6,035 bases of DNA from Bacteroidota bacterium (lineage in GTDB: Bacteria; Bacteroidota; Bacteroidia; Bacteroidales; UBA12481). Both the position numbers and the translations under genes were made by a program. The stretch lies in NCBI GenBank assembly GCA_030592205.1, contig JAUVKA010000265.1, forward strand, positions 1 through 6,035. Reading direction: 5' to 3'. Below the pieces are notes generated by a model that worked only from the letters and a program-made list of their open reading frames with translations, did no database searches and had not been told where the DNA came from. Shown here piece after piece: positions 1-6,035 of this stretch (position 1 is its first letter; each line of letters begins with the position of its first letter).

Positions 1-2005
1 ACTTCACCACCGGAAAACTACTAATCCTCAACCTCGCTGCCCCCATCGGGATAAGTGTAATATCTTCAACAGGCTGATCGGAGACAACAGGGCTCTCCGG
101 CACCTCCTGAACCAAATCCTGCTCATCCACACTCCAGTCGGGCAATATTCTTCCTTTGGTTTTGATTTCAATAGGTGCACCATCCAATGTGAAGGGCATG
201 TCGTTTTCAGGATAGCCCTTTTTAACAACTTCAAAAGAATCACTTAGCTTGTTACCGGATATAACCAAACCATAATTCCATGGACTGGCAGGATAGATTT
301 CCCAGGCCGGCCATTCTTCAGTACCACCTTCCTGAACATAGTTTTCATCAATCTTAAGCGAGAAAGTAAGCGGGCCATAATTTACTGAAACACTGTTCTT
401 ATTAGCTTCCCAGGTACGTAAATTCAGGCTCATTGGAAGACCGAGACTGACAACATCACCAGCCTCCCAGGTCTTTTCTATCTTTATATATCCAGGTAAA
501 AATCCAAAAGATCCTTTTTCATCATTAATTTTCACCCATGGGGAATCGCACCATGAAGGTATCCTGAGGTACAGGGGAAAACTTACCTTTTTCTCCGGAT
601 TAACAGTGAACTTCACTAAGTCATCAAAAGGATAACTAGTTTCTTCAGTGATGCTCACTTTAGTGCCTTTGGCAACCAATGCGTTTACTGTGTTTTCAGA
701 ATAGAAAGCAGCAACCAGACCGTTGTCTGCTGTTGCCAGCCATAGGTGCTCAGCAAAATAAGGCCAGCCATGTCCCTGATTATGCTGACAGCAACGATGA
801 CGATTCGGATCCATATAGAACATTGGTCCGCTATTCTGTATCCCTGGACTCTTAGTTCCCTTATCTGATTGAACCATATTTGGGGAAGTCATGTATCTCA
901 AGGCTTTCATATCTGCTGTTAGGGCGGCAGGATAAGAATTGAATGCCACATCTTCGCAGCGATCAGCCCACATTGGATCACCTGTAATAGTATAAAGGAT
1001 CTCCGTTGATAACATCATTTCCACCATTCCGCATGTCTCGATTGATTGCCGGGGATCATCATATCCTTCACGGCAGTTCTCATCAGAACCAAACATACCG
1101 CCTGGAACCTGACCATATAATTTTCTGATTTCCTGATAATTTCTATCAGGTGCATCCAGATGTTTGCTGTCTTTTGTCTGCATATAATATGTAGCAGGCT
1201 CCCCGAAACTTTGCGACATATTCACATTGTGCCAGTTAGGAATTCCATCTGTCCAATTGACTGATTTGTTATGCACTTTTTGTGACAGCTCAAGTAAGGC
1301 CTCATCACCGGTACGGTTGTACAACCAGTAAATACTATAAAGAAGATCACCTCCACGATTAGCCGGCCAGTAACCAACAAGGAATTGATCCTCAGGTACG
1401 GTTTTCAGATAATCAAAATAATTAGTCATGAGGGTAATAACCCGCTCATCCTCCGACCATGAATAGTAATCCTGGAGAATAAATAACATCACCATATTTG
1501 GCCAAAGATCAACTCTTCCCTTGAGGTTTGTAGCAGCGCCGGTACGGTCTTCATCGGGTCCAAACCAACCATCCTCCTTCTGACTAGCCAATACAGCTTC
1601 GATCCAGATTTTTGTTTCCTCAATCATATCCTCTCTGCCTAAAATATAAGCGATGTTGCTATAGCCTTTCAGCCAGTATGGCAATTCTTCCCATCCATGA
1701 TCACCAGAACCATCGGTACTGAGCCATGAATTATTTTCCTTGATTAAAAATTTACTGATATCTCCAAGATGACCGAAATATCCATCGGCCATTAATTCAA
1801 GTTGCTTTCTCACCCAGCCACCGGGTTCAATGGAACCTACCGGCAGCTTAATAAACGGGGTGCTGACCAGTGGAGCTCTATTGCCCACGTAGCTGTTATT
1901 GGCTTGCGTAGTGTCGGGTAAATCAATACTGGTTACCACTATAGTGTTATTGCAAGAGCATAGAATAATCAGACTGATAAATGGAAGGATAAAAAGTTTT
2001 TTCAT
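1..2005 (-). CDS. GH127-type (DUF1680) glycoside hydrolase, probable lipoprotein; 3' end cut by window edge
   Basis: The reverse strand reads open for 668 codons from ATG at 2005 to the window edge. The start is followed by an export signal (MKKLFILPFISLIILCSC; likely lipidated Cys18, with Leu at -3 and Ser at -1), so the protein probably acts in the periplasm or on the outer membrane. The body matches the GH127/DUF1680 fold: an (alpha/alpha)6 barrel to about residue 425, then beta-sandwich domains. In the characterised beta-L-arabinofuranosidase HypBA1, a cysteine nucleophile and a Zn site are formed by Glu338, Cys340, Cys417 and Cys418, with Glu322 as acid/base. The counterparts here are Glu323 and Cys325 (IETCGMVEM), Cys405-Cys406 (HRCCQHNQGHGWP) and probably Glu309 (GSDENCREG). 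The last visible stretch (ITLIPMGAARLRISSFPVV) is typical of the family's C-terminus, so few residues should be missing. The family includes beta-L-arabinofuranosidases and an aceric-acid hydrolase, so the substrate is undecided. No clear Shine-Dalgarno precedes the start. Confidence 0.92.
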   Translation of the reverse strand, partial: MKKLFILPFISLIILCSCNNTIVVTSIDLPDTTQANNSYVGNRAPLVSTPFIKLPVGSIEPGGWVRKQLELMADGYFGHLGDISKFLIKENNSWLSTDGSGDHGWEELPYWLKGYSNIAYILGREDMIEETKIWIEAVLASQKEDGWFGPDEDRTGAATNLKGRVDLWPNMVMLFILQDYYSWSEDERVITLMTNYFDYLKTVPEDQFLVGYWPANRGGDLLYSIYWLYNRTGDEALLELSQKVHNKSVNWTDGIPNWHNVNMSQSFGEPATYYMQTKDSKHLDAPDRNYQEIRKLYGQVPGGMFGSDENCREGYDDPRQSIETCGMVEMMLSTEILYTITGDPMWADRCEDVAFNSYPAALTADMKALRYMTSPNMVQSDKGTKSPGIQNSGPMFYMDPNRHRCCQHNQGHGWPYFAEHLWLATADNGLVAAFYSENTVNALVAKGTKVSITEETSYPFDDLVKFTVNPEKKVSFPLYLRIPSWCDSPWVKINDEKGSFGFLPGYIKIEKTWEAGDVVSLGLPMSLNLRTWEANKNSVSVNYGPLTFSLKIDENYVQEGGTEEWPAWEIYPASPWNYGLVISGNKLSDSFEVVKKGYPENDMPFTLDGAPIEIKTKGRILPDWSVDEQDLVQEVPESPVVSDQPVEDITLIPMGAARLRISSFPVVK

Positions 2006-2145
2006 CTCAGTAAATATTAATTCATTTTGTCTTCGATGCAGCTCGCCAAGTAATGTTCTCCATGTTTGTGAAACCAATTCTAATGGCTCGGTTCATCTTT
2101 TTAATATCAAATTAGAACTTTAAAAATAATACAATACAAGCGAAA
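2006..2145. other. Divergent intergenic region between the GH127-type gene and rlmF
   Basis: This 140-bp AT-rich spacer must carry the start signals for both flanking genes unless the GH127-type gene is read from elsewhere. I find no full TAnnTTTG with a correctly spaced TTG on either strand. There are only partial matches, such as TAGAATTG on the minus strand (5 of 6 fixed bases) and TCATTTTG on the plus strand at 2022-2029 (5 of 6). Neither start has a Shine-Dalgarno at the usual distance, which is common in Bacteroidota. A 7-bp inverted repeat, TTCTAAT (2078-2084) and ATTAGAA (2111-2117), lies 26 bp apart. No gene is supported here. Confidence 0.6.
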
Positions 2146-3138
2146 ATGAATAATTTTGCCCACAGAATGCAGAACAAAAAAAAAGAACATCCTAAAGAAA
2201 AATTCAAGTTACATCCTCGTAACGCTCATCGCGAACGCTATGATTTCAAGAAGCTTATAATTACCAGTCCGGAACTGGAGCCCTTTGTGAAATCTAATAT
2301 CTACGGGGATGAATCCATTGATTTCTTTGACCCGAAAGCAGTGAGAATGCTTAATACTGCTCTGTTAAAGCACTTTTATAACATTAAACATTGGAATATC
2401 CCGCCTGATTATCTGTGCCCACCGATTCCGGGGAGAGCCGATTACATTCACCATATGGCAGATCTGCTCGGGAGTAGCAACTATGGGGAAATACCGAGGG
2501 GAGATAAGGTAAATTGTCTGGATGTTGGTGTCGGAGCAAATTGCGTGTATCCTATCATTGGGACAACCGAGTATGCCTGGTCTTTTATTGGAACTGATAT
2601 TGATCCTGTGGCTATTGAATCAGCTAAACAAATAATAAAGCTGAATCCTTCATTAAAAGGAAAGATTGAGTTGAGGCTTCAAGAAAATCCCAAAGATATT
2701 TTTTATGGGATTTTTAAACATGAGGAAAGATTTGATCTGACAATTAGCAATCCTCCTTTTTATGCATCTGCTGAAGAGGCCGAAGCAGAAGCGCTTCGAA
2801 AACTGAAAAACCTGAAAAATAAACGGCCCGATAAAACAGTCCTGAACTTTGGAGGCAAAAACAATGAGTTATGGTGTGAAGGGGGAGGAAGCAAATTTAT
2901 TCGTGAAATGATACGGGAAAGTAAAAGATTCTCTACTTCCTGTTTTTGGTTTTCGACCCTGGTTTCAAAACAGTCTCATCTAAAAACTGCCTACGAATTA
3001 TTAAAAACATCCAAAGCTTCGATGGTTAAAACAATTCCTATGGGACAGGGAAATAAATCAAGCCGGATTCTTGCCTGGACTTACCTCACCCATAAAGAAC
3101 GGAAAGCCTGGCAAGAGCAAAGGTGGAAAAAAGAGTAG
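2146..3138 (+). CDS. rlmF: 23S rRNA (adenine(1618)-N(6))-methyltransferase RlmF
   Basis: This 330-residue cytoplasmic enzyme uses S-adenosylmethionine to methylate N6 of A1618 (E. coli numbering) in 23S rRNA. Recognition rests on strong resemblance to E. coli RlmF (YbiN, about 308 residues): LHPRNAHRERYDF (22-34), CPPIPGRADYIHHMADLL (91-108), the SAM-binding LDVGVGANCVYP (125-136), the catalytic N6-adenine motif NPPF (202-205), and LNFGGKNNELWCEGGGSKFI (233-252), followed by FSTLVSK (269-275). The extra length relative to E. coli is mostly a lysine-rich N-terminus (residues 9-20). The ATG at 2146 is used because it gives the longest frame. Met8 at 2167 is an alternative, as both precede the conserved part and neither has a clear Shine-Dalgarno. 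The gene diverges from the GH127-type gene and converges on the GH78 gene, with 111 bp to that gene's stop. It is housekeeping in function and stands apart from its sugar-degrading neighbours. Confidence 0.96.
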   Translation: MNNFAHRMQNKKKEHPKEKFKLHPRNAHRERYDFKKLIITSPELEPFVKSNIYGDESIDFFDPKAVRMLNTALLKHFYNIKHWNIPPDYLCPPIPGRADYIHHMADLLGSSNYGEIPRGDKVNCLDVGVGANCVYPIIGTTEYAWSFIGTDIDPVAIESAKQIIKLNPSLKGKIELRLQENPKDIFYGIFKHEERFDLTISNPPFYASAEEAEAEALRKLKNLKNKRPDKTVLNFGGKNNELWCEGGGSKFIREMIRESKRFSTSCFWFSTLVSKQSHLKTAYELLKTSKASMVKTIPMGQGNKSSRILAWTYLTHKERKAWQEQRWKKE

Positions 3139-3152
3139 TTTTCTCCACTTTT
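3121..3152 (+). terminator. Weak terminator-like stem-loop at the rlmF stop codon
   Basis: GTGGAAAAAA (3123-3132) can pair with TTTTCTCCAC (3139-3148), giving ten positions with one A-C mismatch. A3121-T3150 and a G3122-T3149 wobble extend the stem. The six-base loop contains the TAG stop, and the stem is followed by a short TTTT run (3149-3152 region). The shape resembles an intrinsic terminator for rlmF, but the stem is AT-rich below a four-base GC-containing foot and the T-run is short. It may be ineffective or fortuitous. Confidence 0.35.
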
Positions 3153-3249
3153 CATAAATCAGAATCAGATCCTTGTTAACACTTTCCAGGGTAAATGGCT
3201 TTACAGCTCCCTCTACCACAATATCAATTTTACATCTTGTCGATTTAAA
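3139..3249. other. Convergent intergenic region between rlmF and the GH78 gene
   Basis: This is 111 bp between two convergent stop codons. Apart from the stem-loop at its left edge, I see no strong GC-rich hairpin followed by a T-run for the GH78 transcript. On the minus strand the GH78 reading frame stays open past its TAA through this whole spacer and into the antisense of rlmF, up to a TGA at 3058-3060. No start codon or family resemblance supports a gene there. Confidence 0.5.
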
Positions 3250-5925
3250 TTATTCTGATAATTTTTCAATTTGCAGCACATAGAATCCTGCTGAATATTT
3301 ACCCAGCTCTTTCCCTCCAAACCGTACTTCGGCTTCGGACCCCACAGGAACCCGAATCGCCATCTCTATCCCATCCTCCTTCTTCTCCCATTTCATATAA
3401 ATTTCCCCTTTGATACATGTATGCGATACTTCAGCCCAGGTGAGATCTCCAACAGGCTTTGGATCGATAATGATCCGTTCGTATGCAACTGATCCTTCGG
3501 CCTGACTAATACCGCCAATCCCGCTGTAAAGCCATTCCATCAGATGGCCTAGCATCATGTGGTTATTCGACACGTACCTCAATGCCGGCCATGATTCGGT
3601 TAGAGCCGTCGCCCCTTTCTTCAGCTGGTAGCCATAACCGGGAACATCATCGCGCGCGTTCATCTTCCAGATCACATCATCAGCACCGGCATCCTGAAGA
3701 GCTTTGACCAGATAGTGAAATCCAATATCCCCGGCAGTAAGGGCATAGCCATCGCGTTCGATGGCAGCGATCAGATTGTCCCGGACAAGGCTCATATTAT
3801 CATCATCTATCAAGCCAACAACCAGTGGCATGGCATAGGAAGTCTGACTGCCCGTTGCGATTACATGCGTTTCGGGATCATAAAATCGATCTAAAAAGGC
3901 ATGTTTCACTACCTCTGCCCGCAAGCCATAAACCTTAGCATCATCTGTTTTACCCAAAAGGCTGGCCATTTCAGATAGAATACTAAGATCATAGAAGTAG
4001 ATGGCTGTGGCAGTCAGGGCCAAAGGAGTTAACTGTGAGGATCCCGGACTTTGCTGACCCAGATCGAACCAGTCGCCCAGTCCATGTGAAAGGATACCAT
4101 TATCCGACATTCCTTCCAGATAATCCATGTAGCGGGTCATCATGGTCCAGGCCCTATCCATAGGGCGTTTATCACCATACCAGAGGTAAATATACCAGGG
4201 GAGAATCACGGCAGAACTGCCCCATTCGGGCGAATCTCTAAATCCTCCGGCAAAAGGAACATATTCTGGTGCAATATCCGGTACCAATCCATTTTCCAAC
4301 TGTGAATCCATCATGTCATTCACAATTTTGTTGCACAGGTTTTGTATGTCGTAGATATACTGGATGGAGTTGCCCATAAGATGAGGAACTTCGAGCCAGC
4401 CCAGTTTTTCTCTATGCGGACAATCAGTAGTCACACTGGCAAGATTGCTTCGCATCGACCAGTCGATCAGCTCGTAAATTTGATTGAACAGTTCATTGGA
4501 ACACTCGAAAAAACCTACTGCTGGGGAGCTGTTGCGGGTATGATGAAAAACAGCCTCCTCCACAACAGGCTTGTTCTCAGGATTTGGAAATCCGGCAGGA
4601 ACAGCGCCGCTCAATCCAAGAGACCTGAAACCATAGTAGGTAAAGTCAGGCTTCCATTTTTCGCCGGCTTCCCCAGCACTTGTATAATCAAAATACGATG
4701 GCCCACCCGAAGCTTGTTGGGTAATAAAACCGTCATCATCGAGCAATTCTCCCGGAGTCAGTCGAAGCGTCTGACCGGCTGATCCTGATACCTTGATCTC
4801 AGGGATCCCGGAGGCATTTTGTCCAAAATCATAAACAAAAGTACCATCAGGCATCTCATTAATACTCACCGGATTAAACGACTCCATGATCCGAAGCGGA
4901 TGATCCTCTTCATTGCGCATTACCCCACCTGGACCCTCAACTATCAGTGTATTTTGCAATTCTGAATCATCGAATCCCGGACTATCCCATCCCTCCTGAA
5001 TGAGACATGCATCAAAATCCTCACCTCCATAAATACTTGTATAAGTGACAGGTGAGGGGGCGGTTTTCCAGCTTTGGTCGGAAACCAGCTCATCATGAGA
5101 GCCATCAGCATAGCGGATCACCAGTTTTAGTCGCATCATTGGCATGCCCCAGGCAGTTACCAGCTTACGGTATCGCTCGCGATTCACATTGAAAAATCCA
5201 TTGCCAACTGTCACCCCGATAGTATGTGTTCCCGGATTAAGCAAGCTGGTCACATCGTAGCCATTATAATAGCAGGTTTTGGAATAGAGAGTCCAACCCG
5301 GCGCCAGAAACCGGTCATCGGGAGCCTCTCCATCAACCGAAAGTGTATAATGACCTAAACCGGAAACAAAAAGATAAGCCCCGCTTACTTTTTTCGATAC
5401 ATCAAATTCTTTTCTGAATTGTGGAATTACTGGTTGCTGCAGACCTTTTTCTCCCAAGTGATTCCCTGATCCATGAACCCCCGGAATAACTTTCATGGAA
5501 TCCTGCAGCTCCTCGAATCCTATCCAGCGGGCATCCGACCACTCCTGATCCGGCAAGCCGGTCACAAACCAGGCCTTCGGGCTCCAGGCGGTAGACCTTT
5601 CCTCTTCATCCCATGCTCTTACCTGCCATGAATACTTCCTCCCCGGTTCCAATTCAGGTCCATGGTAAAGCCAGCCATTTTCATTGCCATTTTCAAGTTT
5701 TTCGATAAGGTTCAACTCATTCACCCTTACTTCATAGGCAGTCGCAGAAGCATTCTCTGATAATGCACTAAGGGTCCAGCTAAAATAAGGACTACCCTCA
5801 ATCCCGACAGGATTGATAAGATTATTACATTTGAGTTCATCAAATTCTATTGAGGCTTGCTTCATGCAAGCAGAATTTAGCAGGATAAGACCTGCCAGAA
5901 TTCCAAGGTATCTGAATTTTTTCAT
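3250..5925 (-). CDS. GH78 alpha-L-rhamnosidase, exported, probable lipoprotein
   Basis: This is an 891-residue inverting glycosidase that releases terminal alpha-L-rhamnose from plant glycans. The start is placed at ATG 5925 because it opens directly into an export signal (MKKFRYLGILAGLILLNSAC; likely lipidated Cys20, although Asn at -3 is unusual) and a GGGAA lies 9 nt upstream. ATGs at 5934 and 5985 are in frame, but the last adds a non-signal-like stretch and lies upstream of the promoter candidate. Domains (approximate): Ig-like domain (30-123); rhamnosidase N-terminal domain with RFLAPGWTLYSK (205-216); concanavalin-like domain with VYDFGQNASG (364-373); (alpha/alpha)6 catalytic barrel (470-805); C-terminal beta-sandwich. 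TDCPHREKLGW carries Asp501 and Glu506, matching Asp567/Glu572 of Bacillus RhaB. Glu777 in TESWP is the probable general base, and GLGDWFDLG and SNNHMMLGHLMEWLY are further family signatures. It probably acts with the nearby GH127-type enzyme on rhamnose- and arabinose-bearing pectin, an inference from context. The exact glycan cannot be read from the sequence. Confidence 0.95.
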   Translation of the reverse strand: MKKFRYLGILAGLILLNSACMKQASIEFDELKCNNLINPVGIEGSPYFSWTLSALSENASATAYEVRVNELNLIEKLENGNENGWLYHGPELEPGRKYSWQVRAWDEEERSTAWSPKAWFVTGLPDQEWSDARWIGFEELQDSMKVIPGVHGSGNHLGEKGLQQPVIPQFRKEFDVSKKVSGAYLFVSGLGHYTLSVDGEAPDDRFLAPGWTLYSKTCYYNGYDVTSLLNPGTHTIGVTVGNGFFNVNRERYRKLVTAWGMPMMRLKLVIRYADGSHDELVSDQSWKTAPSPVTYTSIYGGEDFDACLIQEGWDSPGFDDSELQNTLIVEGPGGVMRNEEDHPLRIMESFNPVSINEMPDGTFVYDFGQNASGIPEIKVSGSAGQTLRLTPGELLDDDGFITQQASGGPSYFDYTSAGEAGEKWKPDFTYYGFRSLGLSGAVPAGFPNPENKPVVEEAVFHHTRNSSPAVGFFECSNELFNQIYELIDWSMRSNLASVTTDCPHREKLGWLEVPHLMGNSIQYIYDIQNLCNKIVNDMMDSQLENGLVPDIAPEYVPFAGGFRDSPEWGSSAVILPWYIYLWYGDKRPMDRAWTMMTRYMDYLEGMSDNGILSHGLGDWFDLGQQSPGSSQLTPLALTATAIYFYDLSILSEMASLLGKTDDAKVYGLRAEVVKHAFLDRFYDPETHVIATGSQTSYAMPLVVGLIDDDNMSLVRDNLIAAIERDGYALTAGDIGFHYLVKALQDAGADDVIWKMNARDDVPGYGYQLKKGATALTESWPALRYVSNNHMMLGHLMEWLYSGIGGISQAEGSVAYERIIIDPKPVGDLTWAEVSHTCIKGEIYMKWEKKEDGIEMAIRVPVGSEAEVRFGGKELGKYSAGFYVLQIEKLSE

Positions 5926-5940
5926 AATACTCATTTCCCA

Positions 5941-5973
5941 CAAATGTAGAATAATGTTCCCGTAGTAGCCCAA
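5941..5973 (-). promoter_or_regulatory. Candidate Bacteroidota-type promoter for the GH78 gene
   Basis: The minus strand carries TACATTTG (5948-5941), a perfect match to the Bacteroidota -7 element TAnnTTTG. A TTG (5973-5971) lies 22 nt upstream, within the TTG-N17-23-TAnnTTTG spacing reported for the phylum. Transcription would begin around 5937-5934, giving a leader of only about ten bases before the ATG at 5925, or a near-leaderless start at the ATG at 5934. That is unusually short and in tension with use of the GGGAA at 5939-5935 as a ribosome site. The TTG lies in one arm of the adjacent hairpin. The element match is seen directly; its use is inferred. Confidence 0.45.
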
Positions 5974-5989
5974 TGCCTTGTGCATTGGG
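5962..5989 (+). repeat. REP-like hairpin preceded by GTAG
   Basis: CCCAATGC (5969-5976), loop CTTGT, and GCATTGGG (5982-5989) form a perfect 8-bp inverted repeat. As plus-strand RNA or single-stranded DNA, five further pairs from 5964-5968 with 5990-5994 extend the stem if G-T wobbles are allowed. GTAG occurs directly before the arm (5965-5968) and once more at 5962-5965. A GTAG tetranucleotide at the 5' foot of a hairpin is the layout of enterobacterial REP elements recognised by RAYT (TnpA_REP) transposases. No T-run follows on either strand, so a terminator is unlikely. An operator dyad for a regulator of the GH78 gene is the main alternative. Only one copy is visible. Confidence 0.5.
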
Positions 5990-6035
5990 TTGTTCGCAAT
6001 CAGATAATCTTCCTAATGCTTGATAATTTATGAAA

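Noticed and set aside
28..243. Minus-strand 71-codon open frame
   Set aside because: It is an alternative frame inside the C-terminal part of the GH127-type gene, with no domain resemblance.
2078..2117. TTCTAAT / ATTAGAA inverted repeat between the divergent genes
   Set aside because: The arms are only 7 bp, AT-rich and 26 bp apart, so chance pairing in AT-rich DNA explains it.
1899..2123. Plus-strand 74-codon open frame across the start of the GH127-type gene
   Set aside because: It lies antisense to the signal peptide region and spacer, its composition is not protein-family-like, and it has no ribosome site or homology signal.
4342..4782. Plus-strand 146-codon open frame
   Set aside because: It is entirely antisense to the catalytic part of the GH78 gene, which is clearly the real gene. 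The translation shows no recognisable motif.
5926..5985. Longer GH78 protein starting at ATG 5985
   Set aside because: The extra 20 residues precede a complete MKK-type signal sequence, and that start lies within the hairpin and upstream of the promoter candidate.
5964..5994. Hairpin at the right end as an intrinsic terminator
   Set aside because: The stem is strong, but neither strand has a T-run after it, and it sits in the GH78 upstream region next to a promoter candidate.
6030..6035. ATGAAA at the right edge as the start of a plus-strand gene
   Set aside because: Only two codons are visible and no ribosome or promoter signal is clear, so a divergent gene is possible but unsupported.

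Overview
The window comes from a member of the Bacteroidota (Bacteroidetes), most likely an environmental or gut-type degrader of plant polysaccharides. The signs are two exported, lipoprotein-like glycoside hydrolases of families these bacteria amplify, a TAnnTTTG-type promoter element upstream of one of them, weak or absent Shine-Dalgarno sequences, and fairly AT-rich DNA. Genus cannot be fixed from the sequence.

Layout: (1) 1-2005, minus strand: nearly complete gene for a GH127-type (DUF1680) hydrolase, cut by the left window edge probably only a few residues before its stop. (2) 2006-2145: short divergent intergenic region without a convincing promoter. (3) 2146-3138, plus strand: rlmF, the 23S rRNA adenine-N6 methyltransferase for A1618 (E. 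coli numbering), complete. (4) 3139-3249: convergent intergenic region, with a weak terminator-like stem-loop straddling the rlmF stop. (5) 3250-5925, minus strand: complete GH78 alpha-L-rhamnosidase with an N-terminal export signal. (6) 5926-6035: its upstream region, holding a TAnnTTTG promoter candidate and a strong hairpin preceded by GTAG that looks like a REP (repetitive extragenic palindrome).

The two hydrolases fit one job. GH78 removes terminal alpha-L-rhamnose, while GH127-type enzymes remove beta-L-arabinofuranose or, in one described branch, aceric acid. These sugars occur together in pectins (rhamnogalacturonan side chains) and arabinogalactan-type glycans, so a pectin-type target is a reasonable inference but is not proved here. 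No SusC/SusD pair, sulfatase, sensor or other polysaccharide-utilisation-locus marker lies in the window. rlmF is a housekeeping gene with no evident link to them and sits on the opposite strand between them. I see no CRISPR array, tRNA, rRNA, transposase gene or clear new multi-gene system; the least ordinary element is the REP-like hairpin at 5962-5989.
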